From Acidovorax sp. Leaf78 (GTDB lineage Bacteria > Pseudomonadota > Gammaproteobacteria > Burkholderiales > Burkholderiaceae_C), in contig NZ_LMLZ01000011.1 in NCBI RefSeq assembly GCF_001422735.1, forward strand, positions 1 through 54,480: a DNA stretch of 54,480 nt, given 5' to 3'. A program made the position numbers and the translations under genes. A model generated the notes under the pieces. The model made no database searches. It was not told the DNA's origin and saw nothing but the letters and a program-made list of their open reading frames with translations. Shown one piece after another: positions 24,568 to 31,701 of this stretch; position 1 is the stretch's first letter; each line of letters opens with the position of its first letter.

Positions 24568-25209
24568 TCAGTGCGCCACCGTAAAACGCTGCTGCACGTG
24601 CCGCGGCGTCTCCAGCTCGTCAGCAATGGCCACAGCCAGGTCGGTCACGCTGATGCCGCCGGGCGCGTCGCCGTTCATCAGGGGTGCCTCGGTGCCCAGG
24701 CGGTACTTGCCGGTGCGCTCGCCCGGGGCCAGCAGGATGGGGGGCGACAGGAAGGTCCAGTCCAGCGTGTTCTCGGTGCGGATCCAGTTCAGGGCCTCGC
24801 GGGCGGCCAGGGCGCCCTGCTTCCATTCGGCCGGGAACTCCGGCGTGTCCACCAGTTGCACACCGGGCGCCACGAACAGGCTGCCGGCGCCGCCCACCAC
24901 CAGCAGGCGCCGCACGCCCGCCTGCTTGGTTCCGTCGATGATGGCGCGGGTGCCTTTAAGGAACTGGTCGTGGATGTCGGGCACCGTCCAGCCGGGGTTG
25001 TAGGCACTGACCACGGCGTCGTGGCCGGCGGCGGCTTGGGCGATCTGCGCGGCATCCTGGGCGTCGGCGGCGACCACCGTCAGCCGTTCGCGGGCAGTCA
25101 GCTTGCCAGGGTTGCGGGCCAGCACGGTCACGCGGTGGCCGCGCTGCAGCAGTTCATCCAGCAAGGCCGAGCCGACAAAGCCGGTGGCACCGATCAGGGC
25201 GATGTTCAT
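24568..25209 (-). CDS. NAD(P)-binding oxidoreductase (atypical SDR, YwnB-like)
   Basis: A 213-residue Rossmann-fold protein: glycine motif 'IGATGFVGSALLDELLQ' at residues 5-21, then 'HRVTVLARNPGKL', 'VVSAYNPGW', 'LLVVGGAGSLFVAPG' and 'LDWTFLSPPILLAPGERTG'. This is the small NAD(P)H-binding group to which YwnB and related reductases belong; the substrate is unknown. The frame extends to 25335, but ATG at 25207-25209 has a GGAA ribosome-binding site and the glycine motif at the expected place. It diverges from the LysR gene at 25350 and is probably its target. Confidence 0.87.
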   Translation of the reverse strand: MNIALIGATGFVGSALLDELLQRGHRVTVLARNPGKLTARERLTVVAADAQDAAQIAQAAAGHDAVVSAYNPGWTVPDIHDQFLKGTRAIIDGTKQAGVRRLLVVGGAGSLFVAPGVQLVDTPEFPAEWKQGALAAREALNWIRTENTLDWTFLSPPILLAPGERTGKYRLGTEAPLMNGDAPGGISVTDLAVAIADELETPRHVQQRFTVAH

Positions 25210-25297
25210 GGGAAGGTTCCTCAGGTCAGAAGTTGGGATGCAGTGAGAATAGGGGCTTGTCAAAGCGTGCGGTAGAGGGCTTAAAACGCCTTGTGCT

Positions 25298-25312
25298 TGA
25301 AGCTGTGCTTCA
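25298..25312. promoter_or_regulatory. LysR-type operator between divergent genes
   Basis: An inverted repeat TGAAGC-TGT-GCTTCA lies between the NAD(P)-binding gene (start 25209) and the LysR gene (start 25350), about 38 bases from the latter. Its symmetry and T...A ends fit a LysR recognition site. Confidence 0.5.
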
Positions 25313-25349
25313 CAATCGGCCGCTTCTCCACCCATAAGCCTTTCTTTCC

Positions 25350-26252
25350 ATGGACGACCTCAAACGCATGGCCGTGTTCGCCGCCGTGGTGCAGCACGGC
25401 TCGATGAGCGGCGCAGCGCGCGCCCTGGGCATGAGCACCTCGGCCGTCAGCCAGCAGGTGCGCAAGCTGGAGAGCGACGGCGGGGTGACGCTGCTGCACC
25501 GCTCCACGCGCAAGCTGGCGCTCACCGAGGCCGGCCAGCGCTACCACGCCCGCTGCGCCACCATGTGGGCCGCGGCAGAGCAGGCGCGGGCGGAGCTGGC
25601 GGCCTCACGTGATGCCCCCAGCGGCGAACTGCGCCTGTCGGCCACGGTGGGGTTTGCGCGGCACATCGCCCCTGCGCTGGGTGACCTGCTGGCCGCCCAC
25701 CCGGCCCTGCGCCTGCGGCTGCTGGTGGACGACGCCACCATCGACCTCATCAATGCCCGCATCGACCTGGCAGTGCGCTACGGGCGCCTGGCCGACTCCA
25801 CCTGGGCCGCACGGCGCCTGGGCAGCATGCAGTGGCGGCTGTGCGCATCGCCCGCCTGGGTGGCCGCGCACGGCCGGCCCGAGCACCCCGATGCCCTGCT
25901 GTCGCACAGCTGGCTGGGCTTTGCACGCGAGAACGGCGGGCTGGTCATCGACCTGCGCAGCCCCGCTGGCGAGCCCCGCGCGCTGCGGGTGGAGCCGCGC
26001 ATCGCCAGCAACAACCAGCTGTCTATCCAGCAGATGTGCGAGGCGGGGCTGGGTCTGGCGCTGGTGGGCAGCATGGATTCGCACGAGGCGCTGCAGGCCG
26101 GGCGGCTGGTACAGCTGCTGCCGGACTGGTCCTTCGGCACAATGGACATCTGGGCGGTGACACCCCAGCGCGATGCGCAGCCGGCCAAGGTGCGCCAGGC
26201 CATCGCGGCGCTGCAGAGTTACCTGCGGCAAGTGCCGGGGGTGGCGGACTGA
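25350..26252 (+). CDS. LysR-family transcriptional regulator
   Basis: A 300-residue LysR protein of the CrgA/DsdC-like branch. The helix-turn-helix is at residues 1-60 ('LKRMAVFAAVVQHGSMSGAA', 'ALGMSTSAVSQQVRKLE', 'LLHRSTRKLALTEAGQ'). The effector domain includes 'LRLSATVGFARHIAPALGDL' and 'MCEAGLGLALVG'. ATG at 25350 begins only a few residues before the motif, as expected. It diverges from an NAD(P)-binding oxidoreductase gene across about 140 bp that contain the palindrome at 25298-25312. Confidence 0.9.
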   Translation: MDDLKRMAVFAAVVQHGSMSGAARALGMSTSAVSQQVRKLESDGGVTLLHRSTRKLALTEAGQRYHARCATMWAAAEQARAELAASRDAPSGELRLSATVGFARHIAPALGDLLAAHPALRLRLLVDDATIDLINARIDLAVRYGRLADSTWAARRLGSMQWRLCASPAWVAAHGRPEHPDALLSHSWLGFARENGGLVIDLRSPAGEPRALRVEPRIASNNQLSIQQMCEAGLGLALVGSMDSHEALQAGRLVQLLPDWSFGTMDIWAVTPQRDAQPAKVRQAIAALQSYLRQVPGVAD

Positions 26253-26595
26253 GACGCTGAGGCACCGCGGGGCTGCCTGACGTACTGCGGCAACGGGGGA
26301 AAGGGTCAACATGGCCGAAAATTTCTGGTGCCCTGCCGGGGCGATGCAGTACAAAGCCAGAGGCCTTGCTGGGCCGCACGCTGCGCGCCGCCACTGCACA
26401 AGGACGCCCGGGCCCTTCGGACCAGCGGCCTTGCACCCGGTAGGGATATCAGCCCCGGGCTGTGTCGGCGCCGCGACGGCGCGATGCTGCAGCGCACTAT
26501 TCGGGTATTGCCTGAAGATTTAGCGCACTGCGCACAGCGTTCTGCTCCTAAAATTTGTAAAAGCGCGTATCTTTTTTCTGCGCAAAGGATCCATC
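26253..26595. other. Intergenic region upstream of cheV
   Basis: No gene is recognised. A small GCGCCG-CGA-CGGCGC hairpin occurs near 26471-26485. A TAAAAT hexamer at about 26548-26553, some 45 bases before the cheV start, is a possible -10 box. The flagellar sigma-28 consensus is not convincingly present. I looked for a GEMM or other riboswitch and saw none. Confidence 0.45.
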
Positions 26596-27555
26596 ATGAA
26601 AGCAGTGCAGCAGGACATCGACGAGCGGACCAACCTCACCAGCACCAACAAGTTCGAGCTGCTGCTGTTTCGCTTGGGTGTGGACGCCGCCCTGGGCAAA
26701 TCCGAACTCTTCGGCATCAACGTGTTCAAGATCCGCGAGATCGTGGCCATGCCCAGCATCACCCCGATCGCGGGCACCACGCCCCATTCGCTGGGAGTGG
26801 TCAACTTGCGCGGCCAGGTGATCCCCGTGCTGGACATGCCCTCCATCGTGGGTTGCAAGCCACAAACGGGCCTGAACATCATGCTGGTGACCGAGTACGC
26901 CCGCACCACCCAGGCGTTTGCGGTCGAATCCGTGGAAGACATCGTGCGCCTGGACTGGAAGCAGGTGCTCTCGGCCGAAACCAGCGGCGCCAAGGGCAAG
27001 CTGGTGACCAGCATCGCCCGCCTGGACGGCAACACCGACGAATCGCGCCTGGCCCAGGTGCTGGACGTGGAAGCCATCCTGCAGATGGTGTCGCCATCGG
27101 ACGGCCATGAGGTCACCGAAGAGAAGGTGGGCGCCAAGCTCAAGCTCAAGCCCGGCACGATGATCCTGGCGGCCGATGATTCCTTCGTGGCCCGCTCGCT
27201 CATCGAGCAGGAACTCAAGGCGCTCAAGGCGCCGTACGAGATGGTCAAGTCCGGCAAGGAGGCCTGGGACCGTCTCAACGCCATCGCCAAGAGCGCCGAG
27301 GCCGAGGGCAAGACCGTGCTCGACCGCGTCGCCATGGTGTTGACCGACCTGGAAATGCCCGAGATGGATGGCTTTACCCTGACCCGTAACATCAAGCAGG
27401 ATGCGCGCTTTCACGGCCTGCCGGTGGTGATCCACTCGTCGCTGTCGGGCTCTGCCAATGAAGACCACGTGCGCAGCGTGGGCGCCGATGGCTATGTGGC
27501 CAAGTTCGTGGCCGAAGACCTGGCGGAAACCATTCGCCGCGTGCTGCCCAAATGA
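26596..27555 (+). CDS. cheV: Chemotaxis coupling protein CheV
   Basis: A 319-residue protein joining a CheW-like domain (about residues 15-168; 'ELFGINVFKIREIV', 'LGVVNLRGQVIPVLDMPSIV') to a response-regulator receiver domain (about 187-317). The receiver has the acidic pair D194/D195, the phosphorylated D251 in 'VLTDLEMPEMDGF' and a Ser-containing switch 'VIHSSLSGSA'. CheV couples chemoreceptors to the CheA kinase, and phosphorylation of the receiver tunes adaptation. It stands alone, away from other che genes in this window. The start has an AAAGGA ribosome-binding site. A strong terminator follows. Confidence 0.96.
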   Translation: MKAVQQDIDERTNLTSTNKFELLLFRLGVDAALGKSELFGINVFKIREIVAMPSITPIAGTTPHSLGVVNLRGQVIPVLDMPSIVGCKPQTGLNIMLVTEYARTTQAFAVESVEDIVRLDWKQVLSAETSGAKGKLVTSIARLDGNTDESRLAQVLDVEAILQMVSPSDGHEVTEEKVGAKLKLKPGTMILAADDSFVARSLIEQELKALKAPYEMVKSGKEAWDRLNAIAKSAEAEGKTVLDRVAMVLTDLEMPEMDGFTLTRNIKQDARFHGLPVVIHSSLSGSANEDHVRSVGADGYVAKFVAEDLAETIRRVLPK

Positions 27556-27617
27556 CGCGACTGCCGCGGTGAGGCCTTCAGGGCTGAACTGCGGACCGAG
27601 ATTTTGAAAGTTTTAGA

Positions 27618-27659
27618 CGGCTACCGCTTGCTGGACAAGCGGTAGCCGCTATCATTTTT
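27618..27659 (+). terminator. Intrinsic terminator after cheV (repeat family 1)
   Basis: A 13-bp perfect stem (CGGCTACCGCTTG at 27618-27630, CAAGCGGTAGCCG at 27636-27648) with a 5-base loop and a T run at 27655-27659. The core CGCTTG..CAAGCG and the flanks match the hairpin after the glxA-type gene and resemble that after gcdH. Confidence 0.88.
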
Positions 27660-27879
27660 GAGTCTTCGCGCAGCTATGCCACAGCTCCGGATACACGCCG
27701 TAGGGGAAAACGTCCTACTCGCGGCATCGACGTCCGGTCAACCAAACCCCCGCCCCGAACGCTAAAGTGGGACACGCGTGAAAACGCAGCCCACGCATTT
27801 GTAACACTCCGCCGGGGTGCTTTTCGGGGGCTTTACGAGCAGGTCGGAACGCCCACGCCCTGCCGGGGGTCTGAACAGT
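27660..27879. other. Intergenic region upstream of the Arg/Asp-rich lipoprotein
   Basis: Together with the terminator this fills the gap between cheV and the next gene. No frame with a start signal is seen. A CCGGGGTGCTTTTCGGGG direct-repeat-like stretch occurs near 27812-27830. Nothing else is recognised. Confidence 0.4.
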
Positions 27880-28461
27880 ATGAAAAACACATTCGCCCGC
27901 ATCATTTCCCTCGCGGTATTGGGCGCCGCAGCGACCGGTTGTGCCACTGTGCCGGGCGATCCGTACTACGAGCCCGCATACCAGCAGCAGCCTGGCTACA
28001 TCTACAACTCGCAGCCGGTGTACTCCAGCCCGCCGGTGTATTCGAGCCCACCTGTCTATTCGAGCCCTCCGGTGTATCCCGGCTACTCGGCCCCGGGCGC
28101 AACAATCTACTACGGTAGCCGTGACCGCGACGACCGCTGGGAACGCGACCGCGATCGCAATAACAACAATTGGCGCGATCGTGAACGCGAACGGGAGCGC
28201 ATTGAGCGCGACCGTGCCGAACGTGACCGCGCCGCCCGGGACCGTGACCGCGACCGCCGTGACCAGCAGGCGCGCGATGCAGACCGCCGCCAGCGAGACC
28301 GTGACCAGGCAATCCGCGAGCAGGCCGATCGAGACCGTCGCGCCGCCGAAGATCGCCGTAACCGTGAGTCCCGCCCCGGTCGCATGGCACCCGACAGCTA
28401 CACGCCAGCCCCGGGTGACTGGCGTGCACGCCAGGGCATCAACAACCCTGACAAGCCTTGA
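27880..28461 (+). CDS. Low-complexity lipoprotein with PVYSSP repeats and an Arg/Asp-rich domain
   Basis: A 193-residue predicted lipoprotein of unknown role. The signal peptide ends in a lipobox 'GAAATGC' (Cys near residue 21). A Tyr/Pro-rich linker follows, with three to four copies of 'VYSSPP', then a long region of alternating Arg and Asp/Glu ('RDRDDRWERDRDRNNN', later 'RRQRDRDQAIREQADRDRR') and a short tail ending 'WRARQGINNPDKP'. The charged stretch would form a salt-bridged single helix. ATG at 27880 is chosen because it gives a proper lipoprotein signal; the frame is open to 27817. Lipidation is inferred from the motif. Confidence 0.8.
   Translation: MKNTFARIISLAVLGAAATGCATVPGDPYYEPAYQQQPGYIYNSQPVYSSPPVYSSPPVYSSPPVYPGYSAPGATIYYGSRDRDDRWERDRDRNNNNWRDRERERERIERDRAERDRAARDRDRDRRDQQARDADRRQRDRDQAIREQADRDRRAAEDRRNRESRPGRMAPDSYTPAPGDWRARQGINNPDKP
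28017..28076 (+). repeat. In-frame 18-bp tandem repeat
   Basis: Imperfect units of GTGTATTCGAGCCCACCG type, about three and a half copies, encode the 'VYSSPP' repeats of the lipoprotein. Copies differ at third codon positions, so the protein repeat is conserved better than the DNA. Confidence 0.75.
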
Positions 28462-28489
28462 TCCCCAGCGGCGGGCTGTGACGACCACG

Positions 28490-28525
28490 AAGACCGGCAA
28501 CCGCCTGCTGCGGTGTGCCGGTCTT
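28490..28525 (+). terminator. Hairpin after the lipoprotein gene
   Basis: Arms AAGACCGGCA (28490-28499) and TGCCGGTCTT (28516-28525) enclose a smaller CCGC..GCGG stem. There is no long T run after it, so it may be a weak terminator or an mRNA-stabilising hairpin. Confidence 0.5.
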
Positions 28526-28713
28526 GTGGTGCAGCCCGCACGGCCAAGGGATTCTGGCGCCGTCCGTTAAAGCAGATTCGTGAAGAGAATTCAGGCGCCG
28601 CTTATCCACCGAGAGCCGCCGCCAGCCACCGCGTGCACACAACACAGCTTCTGCCAAGGTGGCATTGGAGCGAAAATCCGGGCAATCCTCCTCGACTCTT
28701 TCAGGTCACTGCC

Positions 28714-29421
28714 ATGACGATCCGCCTGCATCACCTTCTGCTGTGCCTGTGCGCGGTTACCCTCGGGACTGCAGCACAGGCCCAGGTGCTGCGCTGTACC
28801 GATGCCCGCACCGGCAAGGTGACCTACACCGACGGCGAGTGCGCCGGTGGCACGGCCGCCCGAGAGGTCGAAGCACGCAAGTCCCCGCAAGAGCTTCAAC
28901 AAGAGCGAGAACTGGCAGCCGAAGCGCTGGAGCGCAAGCAGCAGCGCCTGCAATCCGAAGCCACCGCGGCAGAGCTGGACGCCCGCCGCGCCGCGGAGCG
29001 CGACCGCGCAAAGGCAGCGCAGGCCGCCGCGGCCGCCCCCCAACCGCAAGACTACGCACGGTCGGCCGAATGCGCCCGCTCCCGGCGCAACCTGGACATG
29101 GTGGCGTCGGGCTTGTCACGCTCCAACTACGAGCAGGACGTGCGCCTGGAGGCTGCCCAGCGGCAGGTGGACTTGGATTGCCTGGGTCCGCAGGGTTATG
29201 CCGAGGTCGAAAAGGCCCGGGCCAACCAGCCCCGCGTCGTGGTCGTGCCCCCGCGCTATCCCCCTGTATACCAAGCGCCCCAGCCCCCGCCGCGCCTCAC
29301 GCAGTGCGGCGACTTCCGGTGCACGGACAACCAGGGTAACAGCTATCCCCGTGTGGGCCCGGGGCGCTTCCCCGGCCAGGGCGGCGTGTGCCGCTCCAAC
29401 GGCGGCCAGGCCCCTTGCTGA
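28714..29421 (+). CDS. DUF4124-type exported protein
   Basis: A 235-residue secreted protein. The signal peptide 'LHHLLLCLCAVTLGTAAQA' is followed by 'QVLRCTDARTGKVTYTDGEC', the DUF4124 pattern (a small Cys-containing domain at the start of many proteobacterial periplasmic proteins). Next comes an Ala/Glu/Arg-rich coiled-coil region (about residues 55-110), then 'SAECARSRRNLDMVASGLS' and a Pro-rich C terminus with four Cys ('CGDFRCTDNQGNSYPRV', 'GGVCRSNGGQAPC'). ATG at 28714 is the start that gives a signal peptide. Role unknown. Confidence 0.82.
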   Translation: MTIRLHHLLLCLCAVTLGTAAQAQVLRCTDARTGKVTYTDGECAGGTAAREVEARKSPQELQQERELAAEALERKQQRLQSEATAAELDARRAAERDRAKAAQAAAAAPQPQDYARSAECARSRRNLDMVASGLSRSNYEQDVRLEAAQRQVDLDCLGPQGYAEVEKARANQPRVVVVPPRYPPVYQAPQPPPRLTQCGDFRCTDNQGNSYPRVGPGRFPGQGGVCRSNGGQAPC

Positions 29422-29471
29422 CCTGGCGACGTGGAGCTGCCTCCCCGTCGTCGCGCCTGCATTCAAAGCAC

Positions 29472-30416
29472 TTACGCGCGCAGGCCCTGTTCCACCGTGG
29501 GATAGCGCAACACCAGGCCCAGCTCTTTCAGCATGCGCCGGTTGTCCAGCCGGCGCGATTCGCTCATGAAGCTCAGCAGCATGACCGACAACTGCTCCTG
29601 CGCCGCGCTACGCGGCACGCGGGCCGGCCGTGGCAGGCCGTACAGGTCGGCCGCCAGGTCAAAGTAGTCGCCCATCTTGAGCTCTGTCTGGTCGCTCACG
29701 TTGTAGATGCGCTGCGGCCGGGCGCGCCACAGTGCAGCCAGGCAGGCGCGCGCCAGGTCGTCAGCATGGATGTGGTTGGTGAACACATCATCCTCGGGCA
29801 CCAGCACCGGGGTGCCGCGGCGCAGGCGGGCCTCCGGCGTGCCGCCTTCGCGGTTGGGGGCGTAGATGCCCGGAATGCGCAGCACACTGGCCCGCACGCC
29901 CGCACGGCCCAGGTGGCGCACCGCCCGCTCGGCGTTCACGCGGCGTTGTGCCCGCGGCGTGCCAGGGGCCACGGCACGGGTCTCGGGCACCAGGGCGCCG
30001 CCGCAGTCGCCGTATACGCCGGTGGTGGATGCGTACACCAACGACACCGGCAGGCTGCGCAAGCGCAGCGCCCGGGCCAGTGCCACCGTGCGCGGGTCGC
30101 GCCACCAACCCTGGCCGCCAGCGCCTTCACCGGGTGGCGGTGCCAGGTGCAATACCCGCGTGGCAATGCCCGACAGTCGCCGGAGCGTGGCCGGGTCGTC
30201 CAGGTTGCCGCGCAGCGGGCGAATGCCCTGGGCGCGCAAGGCCGCGGTGCGCTCGGGGCTCGACGTGAGCGCCAGCACCTGCATGCGCCCCGCGCCGGGT
30301 CCGGTGTGCAGTTGGCGCGCCACGCGTTGACCCACGTCACCGCAGCCCACGATCAGCAGGCGCTCGCGGCGAAAACGCGCCGGCAGGGCGCCAAGGGGGT
30401 TTTGGTTTGAAGGCAA
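29472..30416 (-). CDS. NAD-dependent epimerase/dehydratase-like SDR (YeeZ-like)
   Basis: A 314-residue extended-type SDR with its cofactor motif 'LLIVGCGDVGQRVARQL' (GxGxxG at 24-29). Further on are 'YASTTGVYGDCGG', with the Tyr-containing 'GVYG' stretch, and 'NHIHADDLARACLAAL', both typical of the YeeZ/YbjT-like epimerase group. The function of YeeZ itself is not established. The first 15 or so residues before the Rossmann strand may be non-native; ATG at 30416 is the only clear upstream start. It diverges from the flavoenzyme gene at 30496. Confidence 0.85.
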   Translation of the reverse strand: MPSNQNPLGALPARFRRERLLIVGCGDVGQRVARQLHTGPGAGRMQVLALTSSPERTAALRAQGIRPLRGNLDDPATLRRLSGIATRVLHLAPPPGEGAGGQGWWRDPRTVALARALRLRSLPVSLVYASTTGVYGDCGGALVPETRAVAPGTPRAQRRVNAERAVRHLGRAGVRASVLRIPGIYAPNREGGTPEARLRRGTPVLVPEDDVFTNHIHADDLARACLAALWRARPQRIYNVSDQTELKMGDYFDLAADLYGLPRPARVPRSAAQEQLSVMLLSFMSESRRLDNRRMLKELGLVLRYPTVEQGLRA

Positions 30417-30495
30417 AATCGGTCCGTTTACTCAGCCGGGTGAATGCGAAGAACACCGGTTTGTGAAGAAGTACGTTCCCAAGGATACCCACAAG

Positions 30496-31566
30496 ATGAC
30501 CAGCGCCGAGACCGCGAGCCCCAGAGCCTTCCAGATCACCGTCCAGCCCAGCGGCCGCGCTTTCACCGCCAACGCCGGCGAAGCCATCCTGGCCGGCGCC
30601 ATCCGCAGCGGCGTGGGCCTGCCCTATGGCTGCAAGGACGGCGCCTGCGGCTCGTGCAAGTGCAAGAAGATCAGCGGTGCCGTGCACCATGGCGAACACC
30701 AGTCCAAGGCGCTCACGGCCGACGAAGAGGCTGCCGGCCTGGTGCTGACCTGCTGCGCCGAGCCGCTGACCGACGTGGTGCTGGAGTCGCGCCAGGTCAC
30801 CGACGAAAGCGCCTACCCCATCAAGAAGATGCCGGTGCGCGTGTCCACCCTCACCCGCCAGTCGCACGACGTGATGCAGGTGCGCCTGCAGCTGCCCGCG
30901 GCCGACACCTTCCGCTACCACGCGGGCCAGTACATTGAATTCATCCTGCGCGACGGCGCGCGCCGTGCGTACTCGATGGCCAACGCGCCGCACACGCAGG
31001 CCGAGGCGCCCGGCGTGGAGCTGCACATCCGCCACATGGCGGGCGGCAAGTTCACCGACCACGTGTTCGGCGCGATGAAGGAAAAAGAAATCCTGCGGGT
31101 CGAAGGCCCGTTCGGCAGCTTCTTCCTGCGCGAGGACTCCGACCGCCCCATCGTGCTGCTGGCCTCGGGCACGGGCTTTGCGCCCATCAAGGCGCTCATC
31201 GAGCACATGCAGTTCAAGGCCATCACCCGCCCCACGGTCCTCTACTGGGGCGGGCGCCGTCCGGGCGATTTGTACATGCACGACTGGGTGTTGGCCCGCG
31301 CGGCCGAGATGCCGCACCTGACCTATGTGCCCGTGGTGTCGGACGCAGAGCCCGACGACGGCTGGACGGGCCGCACGGGCTTTGTGCACCAGGCCGTGCT
31401 CGATGATTTTGCCGACCTCTCGGGCCACCAGGTGTATGCCTGCGGCGCGCCCATCGTGGTCGAGTCTGCGCGCGACAGCTACAGCGTGCACCGCGGCCTG
31501 CCGCCCGAAGAGTTCTATGCGGACTCTTTTACGTCCGAAGCCGACAAGCATGGGACGCCCCCCTGA
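30496..31566 (+). CDS. CDP-6-deoxy-delta-3,4-glucoseen reductase-like ferredoxin reductase
   Basis: A 356-residue electron-transfer flavoprotein. An N-terminal plant-type [2Fe-2S] domain has cluster ligands C46, C51, C54 and C86 or C87 ('CKDGACGSCKCKK', 'LTCCAEP'). It is followed by an FAD-binding domain ('RRAYSMANAPH' for the RxYS motif) and an NAD(P)-binding domain ('VLLASGTGFAPIKALIEHM', 'YACGAPIVVESARD'). In annotation this architecture is usually called AscD-like reductase; in Comamonadaceae it more likely serves a monooxygenase or another unidentified acceptor, since no CDP-sugar genes are near. ATG at 30496 follows AAGGA; GTG at 30463 would add 11 residues. Confidence 0.88.
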   Translation: MTSAETASPRAFQITVQPSGRAFTANAGEAILAGAIRSGVGLPYGCKDGACGSCKCKKISGAVHHGEHQSKALTADEEAAGLVLTCCAEPLTDVVLESRQVTDESAYPIKKMPVRVSTLTRQSHDVMQVRLQLPAADTFRYHAGQYIEFILRDGARRAYSMANAPHTQAEAPGVELHIRHMAGGKFTDHVFGAMKEKEILRVEGPFGSFFLREDSDRPIVLLASGTGFAPIKALIEHMQFKAITRPTVLYWGGRRPGDLYMHDWVLARAAEMPHLTYVPVVSDAEPDDGWTGRTGFVHQAVLDDFADLSGHQVYACGAPIVVESARDSYSVHRGLPPEEFYADSFTSEADKHGTPP

Positions 31567-31701
31567 GGCGCAGCGCGCCTTCCCTCCCGAGGGGGGACGC
31601 ACCCGGTGGACTGGCGCAGCCAGACCCACGGGTGCACTGGCCCGGGCCGCGCCCGTTTCTCGGGCCGGGGAAGCTGTCGAGCAACACCGTGGACCATTGA
31701 A

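Noticed and set aside
26253..26595. Possible riboswitch or sigma-28 promoter upstream of cheV
   Set aside because: The conserved blocks of the cyclic-di-GMP riboswitch are absent, and the TAAAATTT stretch lacks a matching GCCGATAA box at the right distance.
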